22,473 nt of DNA from JAJFTV01 sp964426355 (GTDB taxonomy: Bacteria > Chloroflexota > Anaerolineae > Anaerolineales > Anaerolineaceae). Shown here piece after piece: positions 7,140-15,432 of the stretch (the stretch's first letter is position 1; the number at the start of each line of letters is the position of its first letter). The notes beneath the pieces were generated by a model. The model saw only the letters and a list, made by a program, of their open reading frames with translations, was not told the origin of the DNA and ran no database searches. Location of the stretch: NCBI GenBank assembly GCA_964426355.1, contig CAYRRA010000054.1:1-22473 (forward strand), read 5' to 3'. Position numbers and translations under genes: made by a program.

Positions 7140-7983
7140 CTTTTTCTCCACCGGACAAAATAAAGTTATCAATTAACCTTGTCTTACCCATATAGACTGC
7201 CATCGACAGTAACGCTTCTTTCCCAATCCAATCCAATTCCTGTAATGTCAACCGGTCAGCGCAAGACACATAATCCAATATAGCCAAAGGCTATTGCGCT
7301 ATACTTTCTTCCATCAACCTGCGTATCTCTGCCGCATTCCTTTCACCATTCTGAAATGCAGTTTTTGCCTTCAATAACGTACGGTAGAGTACCGTTGCTG
7401 CCTGGCGTTCTGTTTCGTTAAGGTAAGCATTTCTACTTGACATCGCCAGCCCATCTTCTTCTCGAACTGTAGGGCAGACCACGATATCGATGGGAAAATT
7501 TAGGTCTTTTGTCATCCGCTGTATTACCGCAACCTGTTGGGCATCTTTTTGACCAAAAAAGGACTGATGCGGTTGAACAACATTGAACAATTTCGATACG
7601 ATTGTTGTCACCCCCTGGAAATGCCCTGGACGCGATTTTCCCTCCAATAGGCTGGTGATACCCTCAACGCTCACCCAAGTTTGATACCCTGCCGGGTATA
7701 ACGTTTCTCGTTCTGGCGTCCAGACGACGTCAGCGCCTGCCCCAGCTAACAATTCCAGGTCTCGCTCCAAATCACGCGGGTAAGCTTGAAAATCTTCATG
7801 GGGACCAAACTGGGTTGGGTTGACAAAAATGCTCACAACGACACTTTTGCAATTCTTTTTCGCTTCTCTTACCAGCGATAAGTGTCCATTGTGAAGAAAA
7901 CCCATGGTGGGCACAAAACCTACGGGGTTCGGGAGGTTTTCTCTCAGTCTGCGAAAATCTTCAATATCCTTAACTACACGCAT
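7120..7983 (-). pseudogene. panC: Pantothenate synthetase panC, interrupted by an in-frame TAG
   Basis: PanC condenses pantoate and beta-alanine with ATP to give pantothenate. The N-terminal part is intact: FVPTMGFLHNGH (HxGH-type ATP motif, His31/His34), FVNPTQFG, GHFQGVTTIV, FFGQKDAQQ with Lys146, and MSSRN. The start at 7983 follows GAGGGA. At codon 231 (7291-7293) there is a TAG. The same frame then continues as PLAILDYVSCADRLTLQELD and about 35 more residues, to TGA at 7120-7122. That is the normal C-terminal domain of the family, and total length with the TAG read through would be 287 residues, the usual size. So either a nonsense mutation or sequencing error (GAG to TAG is simplest), or stop readthrough. 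As read literally, the product is 230 residues and lacks the last fifth. Confidence 0.85.
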
Positions 7984-8005
7984 AGTTCCCTCAATAAAAA
8001 GAATT

Positions 8006-8929
8006 CTATTTTTGTGCAATCGCTTCGGGTTCTATTGCCGTGACCAGGTGATACATACAATGATTCACTGGCACCGAAACACCCGCTTCATGAGCAAACC
8101 GAACCAGGCTGCCGGTGATCGCTTCGATTTCAGTCAACGAGTTCCGCATCCGATCTTGCAGCATGGATGAGAAATTGGATGCGGTTTTGCGGATGACTTC
8201 CTCTGTGTACGCCAAAGTGTCATCAAAAGGAATTTCAACTCCACAAGCCAAAGCGGTCGCCTCAGCTTCATTGACTAATTCTTTCAAAAGCGCATACGCA
8301 TGGCGATTTTCCAGCAATGCTCCATTTTGCACCTGGAGCAGCGCGCTTAACGGGTTGATTGCCGCATTGACGAGCAGTTTCCCCCATTGCAAAGATAACA
8401 GGTTTGGAACAACATCCACCGAAAAACCGCTCTTTCTCAATGCAGAGACGATGGTTTCCAACCGGGGATCATCTTCCAGTTTTACCTCTGCGTTTTTTGT
8501 TGCCCTCACAACTCCAGGACTAACCAGGCTCGCTCCCAGCACAATCACACCTGCTGCAGATCGCTGTGAACCGAGCGTGTCCCACAATACCTCCAGGTTG
8601 CCAAAACCGTTTTGTAGCGTCAAAGCAACCCCATCCTCTACAAGACAGGTCTTGAGTTGATTTGCAGCTCGCTGGGTTTGCGGTGCCTTAACCAACACAA
8701 TTGCATGATAAACGCAGCCCAATTCCGCTGGATCTCGTGTAATGGGCACCTGCACAACCTGTTCTGCTTCACCTGGAACCTGGATGCGCACACCTTTCTC
8801 GCAAATTGCCTTTATCCCTTCCTCCCAGGTAGCCAACATCGCCACATCGACCCCTGCCATAGCCAAACGGGCAGCGAACGTCGATGCAACTGCGCCTGAC
8901 CCAACGATCAGAATCGCATTTCTGTTCAC
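8006..8929 (-). CDS. panE: 2-dehydropantoate 2-reductase (ketopantoate reductase)
   Basis: This 307-residue NADPH-dependent enzyme reduces ketopantoate to pantoate, the step between PanB and PanC. It has an N-terminal Rossmann motif ILIVGSGAVAS (residues 6-16), NGFGN (107-111), and the catalytic region LQWGKLLVNAAINPLSAL with Lys184 and Asn188. The C-terminal helix is SSMLQDRMRNSLTEIEAITG with Glu268. The start is GTG at 8929, overlapping the panB stop by 4 nt (GTGA), so it is translationally coupled. panC begins 22 nt downstream. Length is normal for the family. Confidence 0.93.
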   Translation of the reverse strand: MNRNAILIVGSGAVASTFAARLAMAGVDVAMLATWEEGIKAICEKGVRIQVPGEAEQVVQVPITRDPAELGCVYHAIVLVKAPQTQRAANQLKTCLVEDGVALTLQNGFGNLEVLWDTLGSQRSAAGVIVLGASLVSPGVVRATKNAEVKLEDDPRLETIVSALRKSGFSVDVVPNLLSLQWGKLLVNAAINPLSALLQVQNGALLENRHAYALLKELVNEAEATALACGVEIPFDDTLAYTEEVIRKTASNFSSMLQDRMRNSLTEIEAITGSLVRFAHEAGVSVPVNHCMYHLVTAIEPEAIAQK

Positions 8930-9804
8930 GACTGGCTGCCTTTTACCAGGTCAAGAAAACGTTGCCATTCCTGCTCGGACATGTGGAATGAATACTCATC
9001 CGAAGGAAAATTGGCATGGATAACCTCTTCACGATAGGTGTTTAAACCATCCAACATCATCATGCGAAGATCAACATACTTTTTTACAAACTTCGGTGTG
9101 AACTGGTCATACAAACCAAACATATCCTGCGTCACTAAAACCTGACCGCCACAACCAACGCCGGCTCCAATTCCAATCGTCGGGATTCTGAGTGCATTTG
9201 AAATATAAGTAGCTACAGATGCAGGGATGGATTCCAGGACAATGCTAAAACAACCCGCTTCCTCCAGGCACAAAGCATCCTCAAGCAAACGCTTTCCTTC
9301 CTCGGCAGTTTTACCCTGAACAAAAAAGCCGCCAAACTGGTTAATACTCTGCGGCGTCAAACCAATATGTCCCATGACCGGGATACCGGTGGAAACAATT
9401 GCACGGATTGCCTCAAGCCTTTCCTGCCCACCTTCCAGTTTGACAGCGTCCATATTGCCTTCTTTCAGGAATAAACCAGCATTTCGGACAGCCTCTTGAA
9501 CGGAAACTTGATAAGACAAAAACGGCATATCGCCTACCAATAAAGCTCGCCTTGCTCCGCGTGCAACTGCCCGGCAGTGATGAAGCATGTCTTCCATCGT
9601 CACCGCCAGCGTATCCTCATAACCTAAAACCACCATTCCCAATGAATCACCCACCAGGATAATATCCATACCCGCTTCATCCACCATTCGAGCGGTTAAA
9701 TAGTCATAAGCAGTCAACATGGTAATGGGGATCGATTTTTGTTTGCACTGCCGGATCGTTCTTACCGTTACTTTTTCCGGCTTTGCTTCTTTCTCAATGG
9801 ACAT
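8926..9804 (-). CDS. panB: 3-methyl-2-oxobutanoate hydroxymethyltransferase
   Basis: PanB transfers a hydroxymethyl group from methylene-tetrahydrofolate to 3-methyl-2-oxobutanoate, the first committed step of pantothenate synthesis. The 292 residues match the full TIM-barrel. Visible elements are MLTAYDYLTARMVDEAG, ILVGDSLGMVVLGY with Mg ligand Asp53, VGDMPF with Asp92, AVKLEGG with Glu124, GHIGLTPQSINQFGG, and VLESIP with the expected base Glu191. A very strong AAGGAGG precedes the ATG. It is 29 nt downstream of the rlmI stop and overlaps panE. Confidence 0.96.
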   Translation of the reverse strand: MSIEKEAKPEKVTVRTIRQCKQKSIPITMLTAYDYLTARMVDEAGMDIILVGDSLGMVVLGYEDTLAVTMEDMLHHCRAVARGARRALLVGDMPFLSYQVSVQEAVRNAGLFLKEGNMDAVKLEGGQERLEAIRAIVSTGIPVMGHIGLTPQSINQFGGFFVQGKTAEEGKRLLEDALCLEEAGCFSIVLESIPASVATYISNALRIPTIGIGAGVGCGGQVLVTQDMFGLYDQFTPKFVKKYVDLRMMMLDGLNTYREEVIHANFPSDEYSFHMSEQEWQRFLDLVKGSQS

Positions 9805-9833
9805 TTTTCCTCCTTCTTTTGTTTTTCCGGCGG

Positions 9834-11036
9834 TTATAAAACTTTACAGACCAAGCCTTTCAGATACGTGCCTTCTGGAAAATTCAGGCGTACCGGATGA
9901 TCCTTCCCCTGGAATAACCGCTGCAAAATCAGTACATCCAGCCCTGCATCTTGAGCAGCAGAAGCAACGATTTTTTGAAACAAATCCATGCTCACCCCAC
10001 CTGAGCAGGAAAAGGTAAACAATAAACCCCCTCGCCGTAATAATTTCATGGCAAGCAGATTGATATCTTTATACCCCCGTGCTGCGCGTTCAGCCTGTGA
10101 GGCGGTTGGAGCAAACTTGGGTGGGTCTAACACAATCGCATCATACTGCCTGTTTTGATCGCGAAATTTACGCAACACCTGAAATACATCTCCCTCAACA
10201 CTTTCATGCGGGAGGGATTGAAATTCATTAAGAGCAAGATTTCTTTCACACAGCATTAACGCCTCTCGCGAACTATCCACGCTGGTAACAGAAGCCGCGC
10301 CTCCAGAAAAAGCATGCACACTGAATCCACCGGTATAGCAAAAACAGTTGAGTACCTGCATCCCTGAAACCATTTTTTTGAAGGTCCACCGGTTTTCTCG
10401 TTGATCCAGGTAAAAACCCGTTTTATGCCCTTGAGACACATCCACAAAGAAATTTAAATAGTTTTCACTTAACTGCATTGGCTGTTGAGGTAAGGTACCC
10501 GCTTGAACACCTGTTCGCTGAGGGAGACCTTCTAATATACGAACATCCACATCGGATCGTTCATACACACATTCCACTTCGGGCAGGTCTTTAAGTACCG
10601 TTGTGATGATTTCTCGCCAATACTCACAGCCAGCGCTCAGGATTTGCATCACAATTACGCTGCCATATCGATCTACCACCAGCCCGGGAATACCGTCTGA
10701 TTCTGCATTAACAACCCGGTACATATCCCCTTTTTGATCCAGTTGATGATCGCTACGGACCTGCATGGCTATGTGAACCCGTCTCACAAAAAAATCCAGG
10801 TCGATTTTTTCTTCTTCCTGCCAGGTCCAGATACGAGCTCGAATATTTGACTTCGGGCTGTAAGCTGCTCTACAAATCCATTCACCCTTTGAACTGAAGA
10901 CCTCGACCGTGGCACCCGGTTCGGGTTCCAGCTCAACCCGGTCTACTGCCCCAGAAAAAATCCACGGGTGATGCATTAAAACAGATTTCTCTCTCCCCGG
11001 TTTGAGGAAAAGCTTTGGTTTTGATGGTTCTTTCAT
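9834..11036 (-). CDS. rlmI: Class I SAM-dependent rRNA methyltransferase, RlmI-type (23S m5C1962)
   Basis: A 400-residue enzyme with an N-terminal PUA-like RNA-binding domain (about 6-75) and a C-terminal Rossmann methyltransferase domain. Signatures are FYLDQRENR (208-216), VLNCFCYTGGFSVHA (SAM loop, about 228-242), DPPKF (304-308) and FSCSGG with the catalytic-type Cys344. This is the pattern of RlmI, which methylates C1962 of 23S rRNA. Closely related RlmI-like paralogues can have other targets, so the position is inferred. The start has only a weak ribosome site. It lies 19 nt after ligA in the same direction. Confidence 0.88.
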   Translation of the reverse strand: MKEPSKPKLFLKPGREKSVLMHHPWIFSGAVDRVELEPEPGATVEVFSSKGEWICRAAYSPKSNIRARIWTWQEEEKIDLDFFVRRVHIAMQVRSDHQLDQKGDMYRVVNAESDGIPGLVVDRYGSVIVMQILSAGCEYWREIITTVLKDLPEVECVYERSDVDVRILEGLPQRTGVQAGTLPQQPMQLSENYLNFFVDVSQGHKTGFYLDQRENRWTFKKMVSGMQVLNCFCYTGGFSVHAFSGGAASVTSVDSSREALMLCERNLALNEFQSLPHESVEGDVFQVLRKFRDQNRQYDAIVLDPPKFAPTASQAERAARGYKDINLLAMKLLRRGGLLFTFSCSGGVSMDLFQKIVASAAQDAGLDVLILQRLFQGKDHPVRLNFPEGTYLKGLVCKVL

Positions 11037-11055
11037 ATCTGATCGCTGCTAATTG

Positions 11056-13101
11056 TTAACTGGATTTTTTTATCAACGTCAACAAGCCGGATTGATCCAG
11101 GACTGGTACGCCCAATTTGCGTGCTTTATCCAATTTTGAACCCGGATTTTCTCCAGAAACAAGGTAACTTGTGTTTCTGCTTACGCTGCCAACCACCTTG
11201 CCGCCATGTGACTGGATCAATGCTTTCATCTCATCCCGGGAATAATCAGGAAGGGTGCCCGTGATGACAAAAGTCAAATCTTTTAAAACACCGCCAGGTG
11301 TGCCTCCAACCGTATCGGTCTCGAGGTCGGCAACAAGCCACAACCCATTATGACGAAGCTTGTCTATAACTGCGCGGTTGTTTTCTTGCGCAAACCAATC
11401 CACCACTGCCTGGGCAATATTTGGACCAATTCCTTCAATTTCAGTAAGCTGCTCCACAGTTGCCTGGCTGAGAGCATCCAGGTCATGAAAACGATTTGCA
11501 AGGTCAACAGCAGTAATCTCGCCAATACCGCGAATACCGAGGGCGGAAATCAGCCGTGAAAGCGAACGCCTTTTTGATGCCTGGATGGCAGAGAGCAAAT
11601 TATCTGCTTTTTTCTCAGCGAAACCTTCCAGTTTCAACAGGTCGGTTTTCTGCAGAGAATACAGGTCAGCCACATCATGCACCAAATCAGCATCCACCAA
11701 TTGCTGTACGATTTTGATCCCCAAACCGACGATATCCATTGCGGGACGTGAAACAAAATGCTCCAGGTTCCGGACAAGCTGAGCAGGGCATGCAGCGTTC
11801 ACACAATACCAGGCGACTTCGCCTTCCACCTTTTCTACCTGCTGCCCGCAGGAAGGACAGGTTTGTGGCGGGATATATTTCTTTTCTGCTCCGGTGCGGG
11901 CTTCAATCATCGGACCAATCACATAAGGAATCACATCACCGGCGCGCTTTATCATCACCCTATCCCCAATGCGAATATCGCGCTCCTCAATGAAATCGAA
12001 GTTATGCAGCGTGGCTTGCTTCACCATGACGCCGCCAACCTCAACAGGCTCCAGAATTGCATAAGGCGTAAGCACACCGGTGCGCCCTACGTTCACACCA
12101 ATCCCATGCAGAATGGTGCTTACCTCACGGGCAGGAAATTTGAAAGCAACCGCTCCGCGTGGATCTTTTCCAACAAAACCCAAATCATCTGCCAGTTTCA
12201 AATCATTGAGCTTGACCACCATGCCATCTACTTCAAAGTCGATCCGGTCGCGCCTGTCAAGCCAAAGACGGTATTCATCCATCACACATTCCAGGTTCGG
12301 ACAATACGTAGAAAGGTCTGAAACAGGGAAACCTAACGCTTTCAAATAGGATAATGATTCCCATTGCGTCTGGGGAATTTCTCCTTCAGCTGAAGTAATT
12401 GCATACACAGAAATCACCAATGGGCGCGATGCGGTGATGGATGAATCCAGTTGCCTCAACGCACCTGAGGCAGTGTTACGCGGATTTACGTATGTTCTTT
12501 CTCCATTGGCTTCAAGCCTGGCATTCAAGGCTTCAAAATCGCTTAACCGCATAAATACTTCTCCCCTCACAACCAGGTAAGGCGGTGCGGGCGGTCCGGA
12601 GGGGTCTACCGGTATCTGTAATGGAATCGATTTAATTGTTCGCAGATTACTGCTGATGTCTTCGCCAACCTCACCATCGCCGCGAGTTGCCCCTTGAACA
12701 AACACACCATCTCGATAATGCAGGACAACCGTCAACCCATCAAATTTCGGCTCGGTGACAAAATCGGCGCTCAGCACTCTTTCGTCAATTTTTGCAATGC
12801 GTTCAAACCACGAGCGCAAATCTGCCTCGTTGAATGCATTCGAAAGGCTTAAAATGGGTGCGGGATGCCGCACTTTGACGAATCGATCGGATACCTGTCC
12901 CGTCAAGCGCTGCGTTGGGGAATCTGGGGTAATCCATTCTGGGTGAGCAGCCTCAATTTGCTGCAACTCCTTGAATAACTGGTCATATTCATGGTCGCTA
13001 AGAGCTGGGGCATTAAGAACGTAATACCTGTGATTATTCAGGTTGATTTCCTGGCGCAACGCAAGTAGTTTTTTATACGTTAAATCATTATCATCATTCA
13101 T
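11056..13101 (-). CDS. ligA: NAD-dependent DNA ligase
   Basis: LigA seals nicks between Okazaki fragments and in repair, using NAD. The 681-residue product has the complete domain order: Ia (NHRYYVLNAPALSDHEYD, YxxD-type NAD recognition), the adenylation domain with TEPKFDG (Lys119 adenylated), VRGEVFM, and DGMVVKLND. An OB fold follows, then a four-Cys zinc finger (CPSCGQQ...WYCVNAACPAQ), helix-hairpin-helix motifs (LGIRGIGEITA, EIEGIGPNIA) and a C-terminal BRCT domain (about 605-680, LKDLTFVITGTLPDYSRDE). There is no Shine-Dalgarno sequence before the ATG. TATAAT lies 7 nt away, implying a leaderless mRNA. Confidence 0.97.
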   Translation of the reverse strand: MNDDNDLTYKKLLALRQEINLNNHRYYVLNAPALSDHEYDQLFKELQQIEAAHPEWITPDSPTQRLTGQVSDRFVKVRHPAPILSLSNAFNEADLRSWFERIAKIDERVLSADFVTEPKFDGLTVVLHYRDGVFVQGATRGDGEVGEDISSNLRTIKSIPLQIPVDPSGPPAPPYLVVRGEVFMRLSDFEALNARLEANGERTYVNPRNTASGALRQLDSSITASRPLVISVYAITSAEGEIPQTQWESLSYLKALGFPVSDLSTYCPNLECVMDEYRLWLDRRDRIDFEVDGMVVKLNDLKLADDLGFVGKDPRGAVAFKFPAREVSTILHGIGVNVGRTGVLTPYAILEPVEVGGVMVKQATLHNFDFIEERDIRIGDRVMIKRAGDVIPYVIGPMIEARTGAEKKYIPPQTCPSCGQQVEKVEGEVAWYCVNAACPAQLVRNLEHFVSRPAMDIVGLGIKIVQQLVDADLVHDVADLYSLQKTDLLKLEGFAEKKADNLLSAIQASKRRSLSRLISALGIRGIGEITAVDLANRFHDLDALSQATVEQLTEIEGIGPNIAQAVVDWFAQENNRAVIDKLRHNGLWLVADLETDTVGGTPGGVLKDLTFVITGTLPDYSRDEMKALIQSHGGKVVGSVSRNTSYLVSGENPGSKLDKARKLGVPVLDQSGLLTLIKKSS

Positions 13102-13108
13102 AAAATAA

Positions 13109-13114
13109 ATTATA
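13109..13114 (-). promoter_or_regulatory. -10 box for leaderless ligA transcription
   Basis: On the minus strand, TATAAT is followed by TTATTTT and then the ligA ATG at 13101. With a usual -10 to +1 distance, transcription would start at or next to the A of the ATG. No convincing -35 is visible. The 123-nt region 13102-13224 also separates ligA from the divergent gene at 13225. Confidence 0.6.
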
Positions 13115-13224
13115 CTTTCTTTGATACTGCTTTATGATAGATTCTCTCCAGCTATTTGTATCTTACCCGATTGAAAGACACAGAAGCTGGGGAAAATGAT
13201 AAACTTATTCAAAAGGAGTGAACC

Positions 13225-13626
13225 ATGAAATTAACATCTACAATTGGCGCTGCCATTTTGTTTATTCTCGCTGCCCTTACCATCGTCTTTGGTTTTCTTT
13301 TTGTCTTAGGCGCTACCAGTCCCCAAGGCTCGACCAGTTGGATTGGTACGGGCATCTTTTTGATTGGTTTTGGTGTCTTGTGCGTCATCGGCGCAATTGT
13401 CATCATATATCTCTCGAAACGTAAGTCTAAGCAAGAGGCACAAGCTGCGCAAAACATTTCCATCAACCTGGATCTACCCGGGCAGATGAAGATTGATTCG
13501 ATGAAATGTCAACATTGCGGAGGAGTGCTCACATCAGAAAACATTAAACTCGCCGCAGGCGCCGCAGTCGTTACATGCCAATTTTGTGGAACCACGTACC
13601 AAATGACAGAAGAACCCAAATGGTAA
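13225..13626 (+). CDS. Two-TM protein with C-terminal zinc ribbon
   Basis: A 133-residue protein with AAAAGGAGTGAACC before the ATG. Two TM helices (about 8-30 and 40-62) are followed by a basic stretch (SKRKSK), which puts the C-terminus in the cytosol. That tail carries a zinc ribbon: CQHC (Cys95, Cys98) and CQFC (Cys118, Cys121), with sequence MKCQHCGGVLTSENIKL. The family is not one I can name, and no catalytic residues are seen. It starts the plus-strand block that leads, 35 nt later, into the DUF2207-like protein and the radical SAM genes, so it may belong to that cassette. Confidence 0.75.
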   Translation: MKLTSTIGAAILFILAALTIVFGFLFVLGATSPQGSTSWIGTGIFLIGFGVLCVIGAIVIIYLSKRKSKQEAQAAQNISINLDLPGQMKIDSMKCQHCGGVLTSENIKLAAGAAVVTCQFCGTTYQMTEEPKW

Positions 13627-13661
13627 TAGCGAATGATCTGTAAATCGACACGGAGGAAATG

Positions 13662-15377
13662 ATGAAGAAAAAAGGATTGATCCTGCTTATATTACTTGTT
13701 GTATTTTTAAGCCTTGATTTCGGGATAGCTGCAGGGCAATCATATTCGTTTAACGTACCAACTGCTGTGGTGCATTATTACATCAATGCCGATGGCACTG
13801 CCACCATTGAATATACCTATGATTTCGTAAATAAACCCGGTGCCCATGAAATTGACTTTATCGATATCGGTATGCCGGCTGGTTCCACTTACAGCTACAG
13901 CTATATGTCCGCTGAAATCGATGGAAATGCCATTTCTCATATCAAGAAATCAGAATACATTTCCAACGGTGTCGAGTTCGGTCTGGGCTCGAACGCCATC
14001 CCTGCGGGAGGGTCAGGACACTTCCATGCACGCATCTGGAATGTGAAAGGCGTCATTTTCCCCGGGACGGAAGAAGAGGCTGAAGCATACGCAGGGAGCC
14101 AGTTCCAACCGAATTATTTCGATTCTTCGGCTGTATCAGGTAAAACGGACATGACTGTCATAATCTTTTTACCACCTGGTTTGACCACAGAAGAACCGCG
14201 CCGCTCTGAACCGAAAGGATGGCCCGGCGAAAGTGAGCCAGAGAGTGGGTATGATTCGGATGGACGGGTCTATTACCGTTGGCAGAGCAGTGAAGCCAGC
14301 AGCAAAGATCGATATGTCTTCAATGTCACGTTTCCAGCACGGCTTGTGCCAGAGAGCGCCATCAGTTCTCCCCCAGCTGGTAATACTTTTACAAATCAGC
14401 CTGTCGGGGTAGGCGGCATATTTGAAACCATCTTTGAAAACCTGTTTGGATTTGGCTGCTGTTCCATTTTTGCACTCTTTTTCGGTTGGAGTATTTACCA
14501 GGGGACAGTTGGCACGAACAAACGCAAGATGAAATACCTCCCACCCAAAATTTCAATTGAAGGAAACGGGGTAAAACGGGGTTTAACCGCAGTAGAAGCT
14601 GCGCTGTTGATGGAAGAACCAATGGATAAGATTCTGACGATGATCCTCTTCTCAGTCGTAAAGAAAGGTGCTGCCGAGGTGATTACACGCGAGCCATTGG
14701 AAATTAAACAAATCACCCCCCTGCCCGACTTGCGCGCATACGAAACCGATTTCCTGAAGGCTTTTGAAGCAAAAACAGAAGCCGCCAAACGCAATCTTCT
14801 TCAAGAATTGATGGTTAAGTTGGTGAAAAGCGTGACCAACAAAATGAAAGGATTCAGCCACAAAGAGACGGTTGAATACTACAAGAGCATCATCGACAAA
14901 GCCTGGGAGTACATTGCTGCAGAAGACACACCAGAAGTGCAAATGAAAAAGATCGAGGAAGCTTTGGACTGGACAATGGCTGACCGCAACTATGAAAACC
15001 GCACAAAGCGCGTTTTCACTGGTCCAGTATTTCTTCCCACCTGGTGGAGCAGCTACGACCCGACTTTTCGTCCTTCAACTGTCGCATCCGCTGGCGGTTC
15101 GCTGACAGGCAGCGCCTCCCCTTCATCCGGGCACTCTGTCTCACTTCCCCATTTGCCCGGCTCAGATTTTGCAGCCTCTGTGGTGAACAGCGTACAGAGT
15201 TTTTCTGCAGGTGTGATTGGCAACCTCACCTCATTCACTGGTGGGATTACCAATAAGACCAATCCCATTCCAAAAACATCCGGACGTTCCAGCAGTGGAA
15301 GGTCCAGCGGAGGTAGCTGCGCTTGCGCCTGTGCCTGTGCGAGCTGTGCCTGCGCCTGTGCAGGTGGTGGACGCTGA
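13662..15377 (+). CDS. DUF2207-like membrane protein with C-terminal Cys-Ala repeat tail
   Basis: A 571-residue protein. The ATG at 13662 has better spacing from GGAGG (13652-13656) than the ATG directly before it. An N-terminal signal segment (about 5-25) precedes an extracytoplasmic beta-rich domain of about 200 residues with the DUF2207 look (VHYYINADGTATIEYTYDF, IDFIDIGMPAGS). A TM helix follows at about 262-281 (CSIFALFFGWSIYQG), then a basic stop-transfer KRKMKY and a helical cytosolic region. The last 90 residues are Ser/Gly-rich and disordered, ending SGGSCACACACASCACACAGGGR. Seven Cys (553, 555, 557, 559, 562, 564, 566) therefore lie in the cytosol at the extreme C-terminus. The next gene is a PqqD-radical SAM-SPASM enzyme, so the tail is the best candidate substrate in the locus. 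This is inference; alternatives include metal binding or lipidation. Confidence 0.82.
   Translation: MKKKGLILLILLVVFLSLDFGIAAGQSYSFNVPTAVVHYYINADGTATIEYTYDFVNKPGAHEIDFIDIGMPAGSTYSYSYMSAEIDGNAISHIKKSEYISNGVEFGLGSNAIPAGGSGHFHARIWNVKGVIFPGTEEEAEAYAGSQFQPNYFDSSAVSGKTDMTVIIFLPPGLTTEEPRRSEPKGWPGESEPESGYDSDGRVYYRWQSSEASSKDRYVFNVTFPARLVPESAISSPPAGNTFTNQPVGVGGIFETIFENLFGFGCCSIFALFFGWSIYQGTVGTNKRKMKYLPPKISIEGNGVKRGLTAVEAALLMEEPMDKILTMILFSVVKKGAAEVITREPLEIKQITPLPDLRAYETDFLKAFEAKTEAAKRNLLQELMVKLVKSVTNKMKGFSHKETVEYYKSIIDKAWEYIAAEDTPEVQMKKIEEALDWTMADRNYENRTKRVFTGPVFLPTWWSSYDPTFRPSTVASAGGSLTGSASPSSGHSVSLPHLPGSDFAASVVNSVQSFSAGVIGNLTSFTGGITNKTNPIPKTSGRSSSGRSSGGSCACACACASCACACAGGGR
15318..15374 (+). repeat. 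TGY-GCN codon repeat encoding the Cys-Ala tail
   Basis: The last 19 codons of the DUF2207-like gene are alternating Cys and Ala codons interrupted once by Ser (CACACACASCACACA), closed by GGGR. Synonymous codons vary (TGC/TGT, GCT/GCC/GCG/GCA), so the repeat is kept at protein level rather than being a simple DNA tandem expansion. Confidence 0.85.
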
Positions 15378-15432
15378 TACCCAGGATAATCGAGTTACAG
15401 GATCAAACTTAACTTTATGCCTGGATAACGTC

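Noticed and set aside
8115..8660. 181-residue plus-strand frame
   Set aside because: Antisense to panE, rich in Ser and Thr as expected for a shadow frame.
11758..12321. 187-residue plus-strand frame
   Set aside because: Antisense to the ligA adenylation/OB/zinc-finger region; no ribosome site or recognisable domain.
15217..15432. 72-residue N-terminal extension of the radical SAM protein (MATSPHSLVG...)
   Set aside because: It overlaps the Cys-tail coding region in another frame, has Ala/Pro/Val low complexity imposed by the TGY-GCN repeat, and has no ribosome site. The PqqD-like domain begins after the ATG at 15433.
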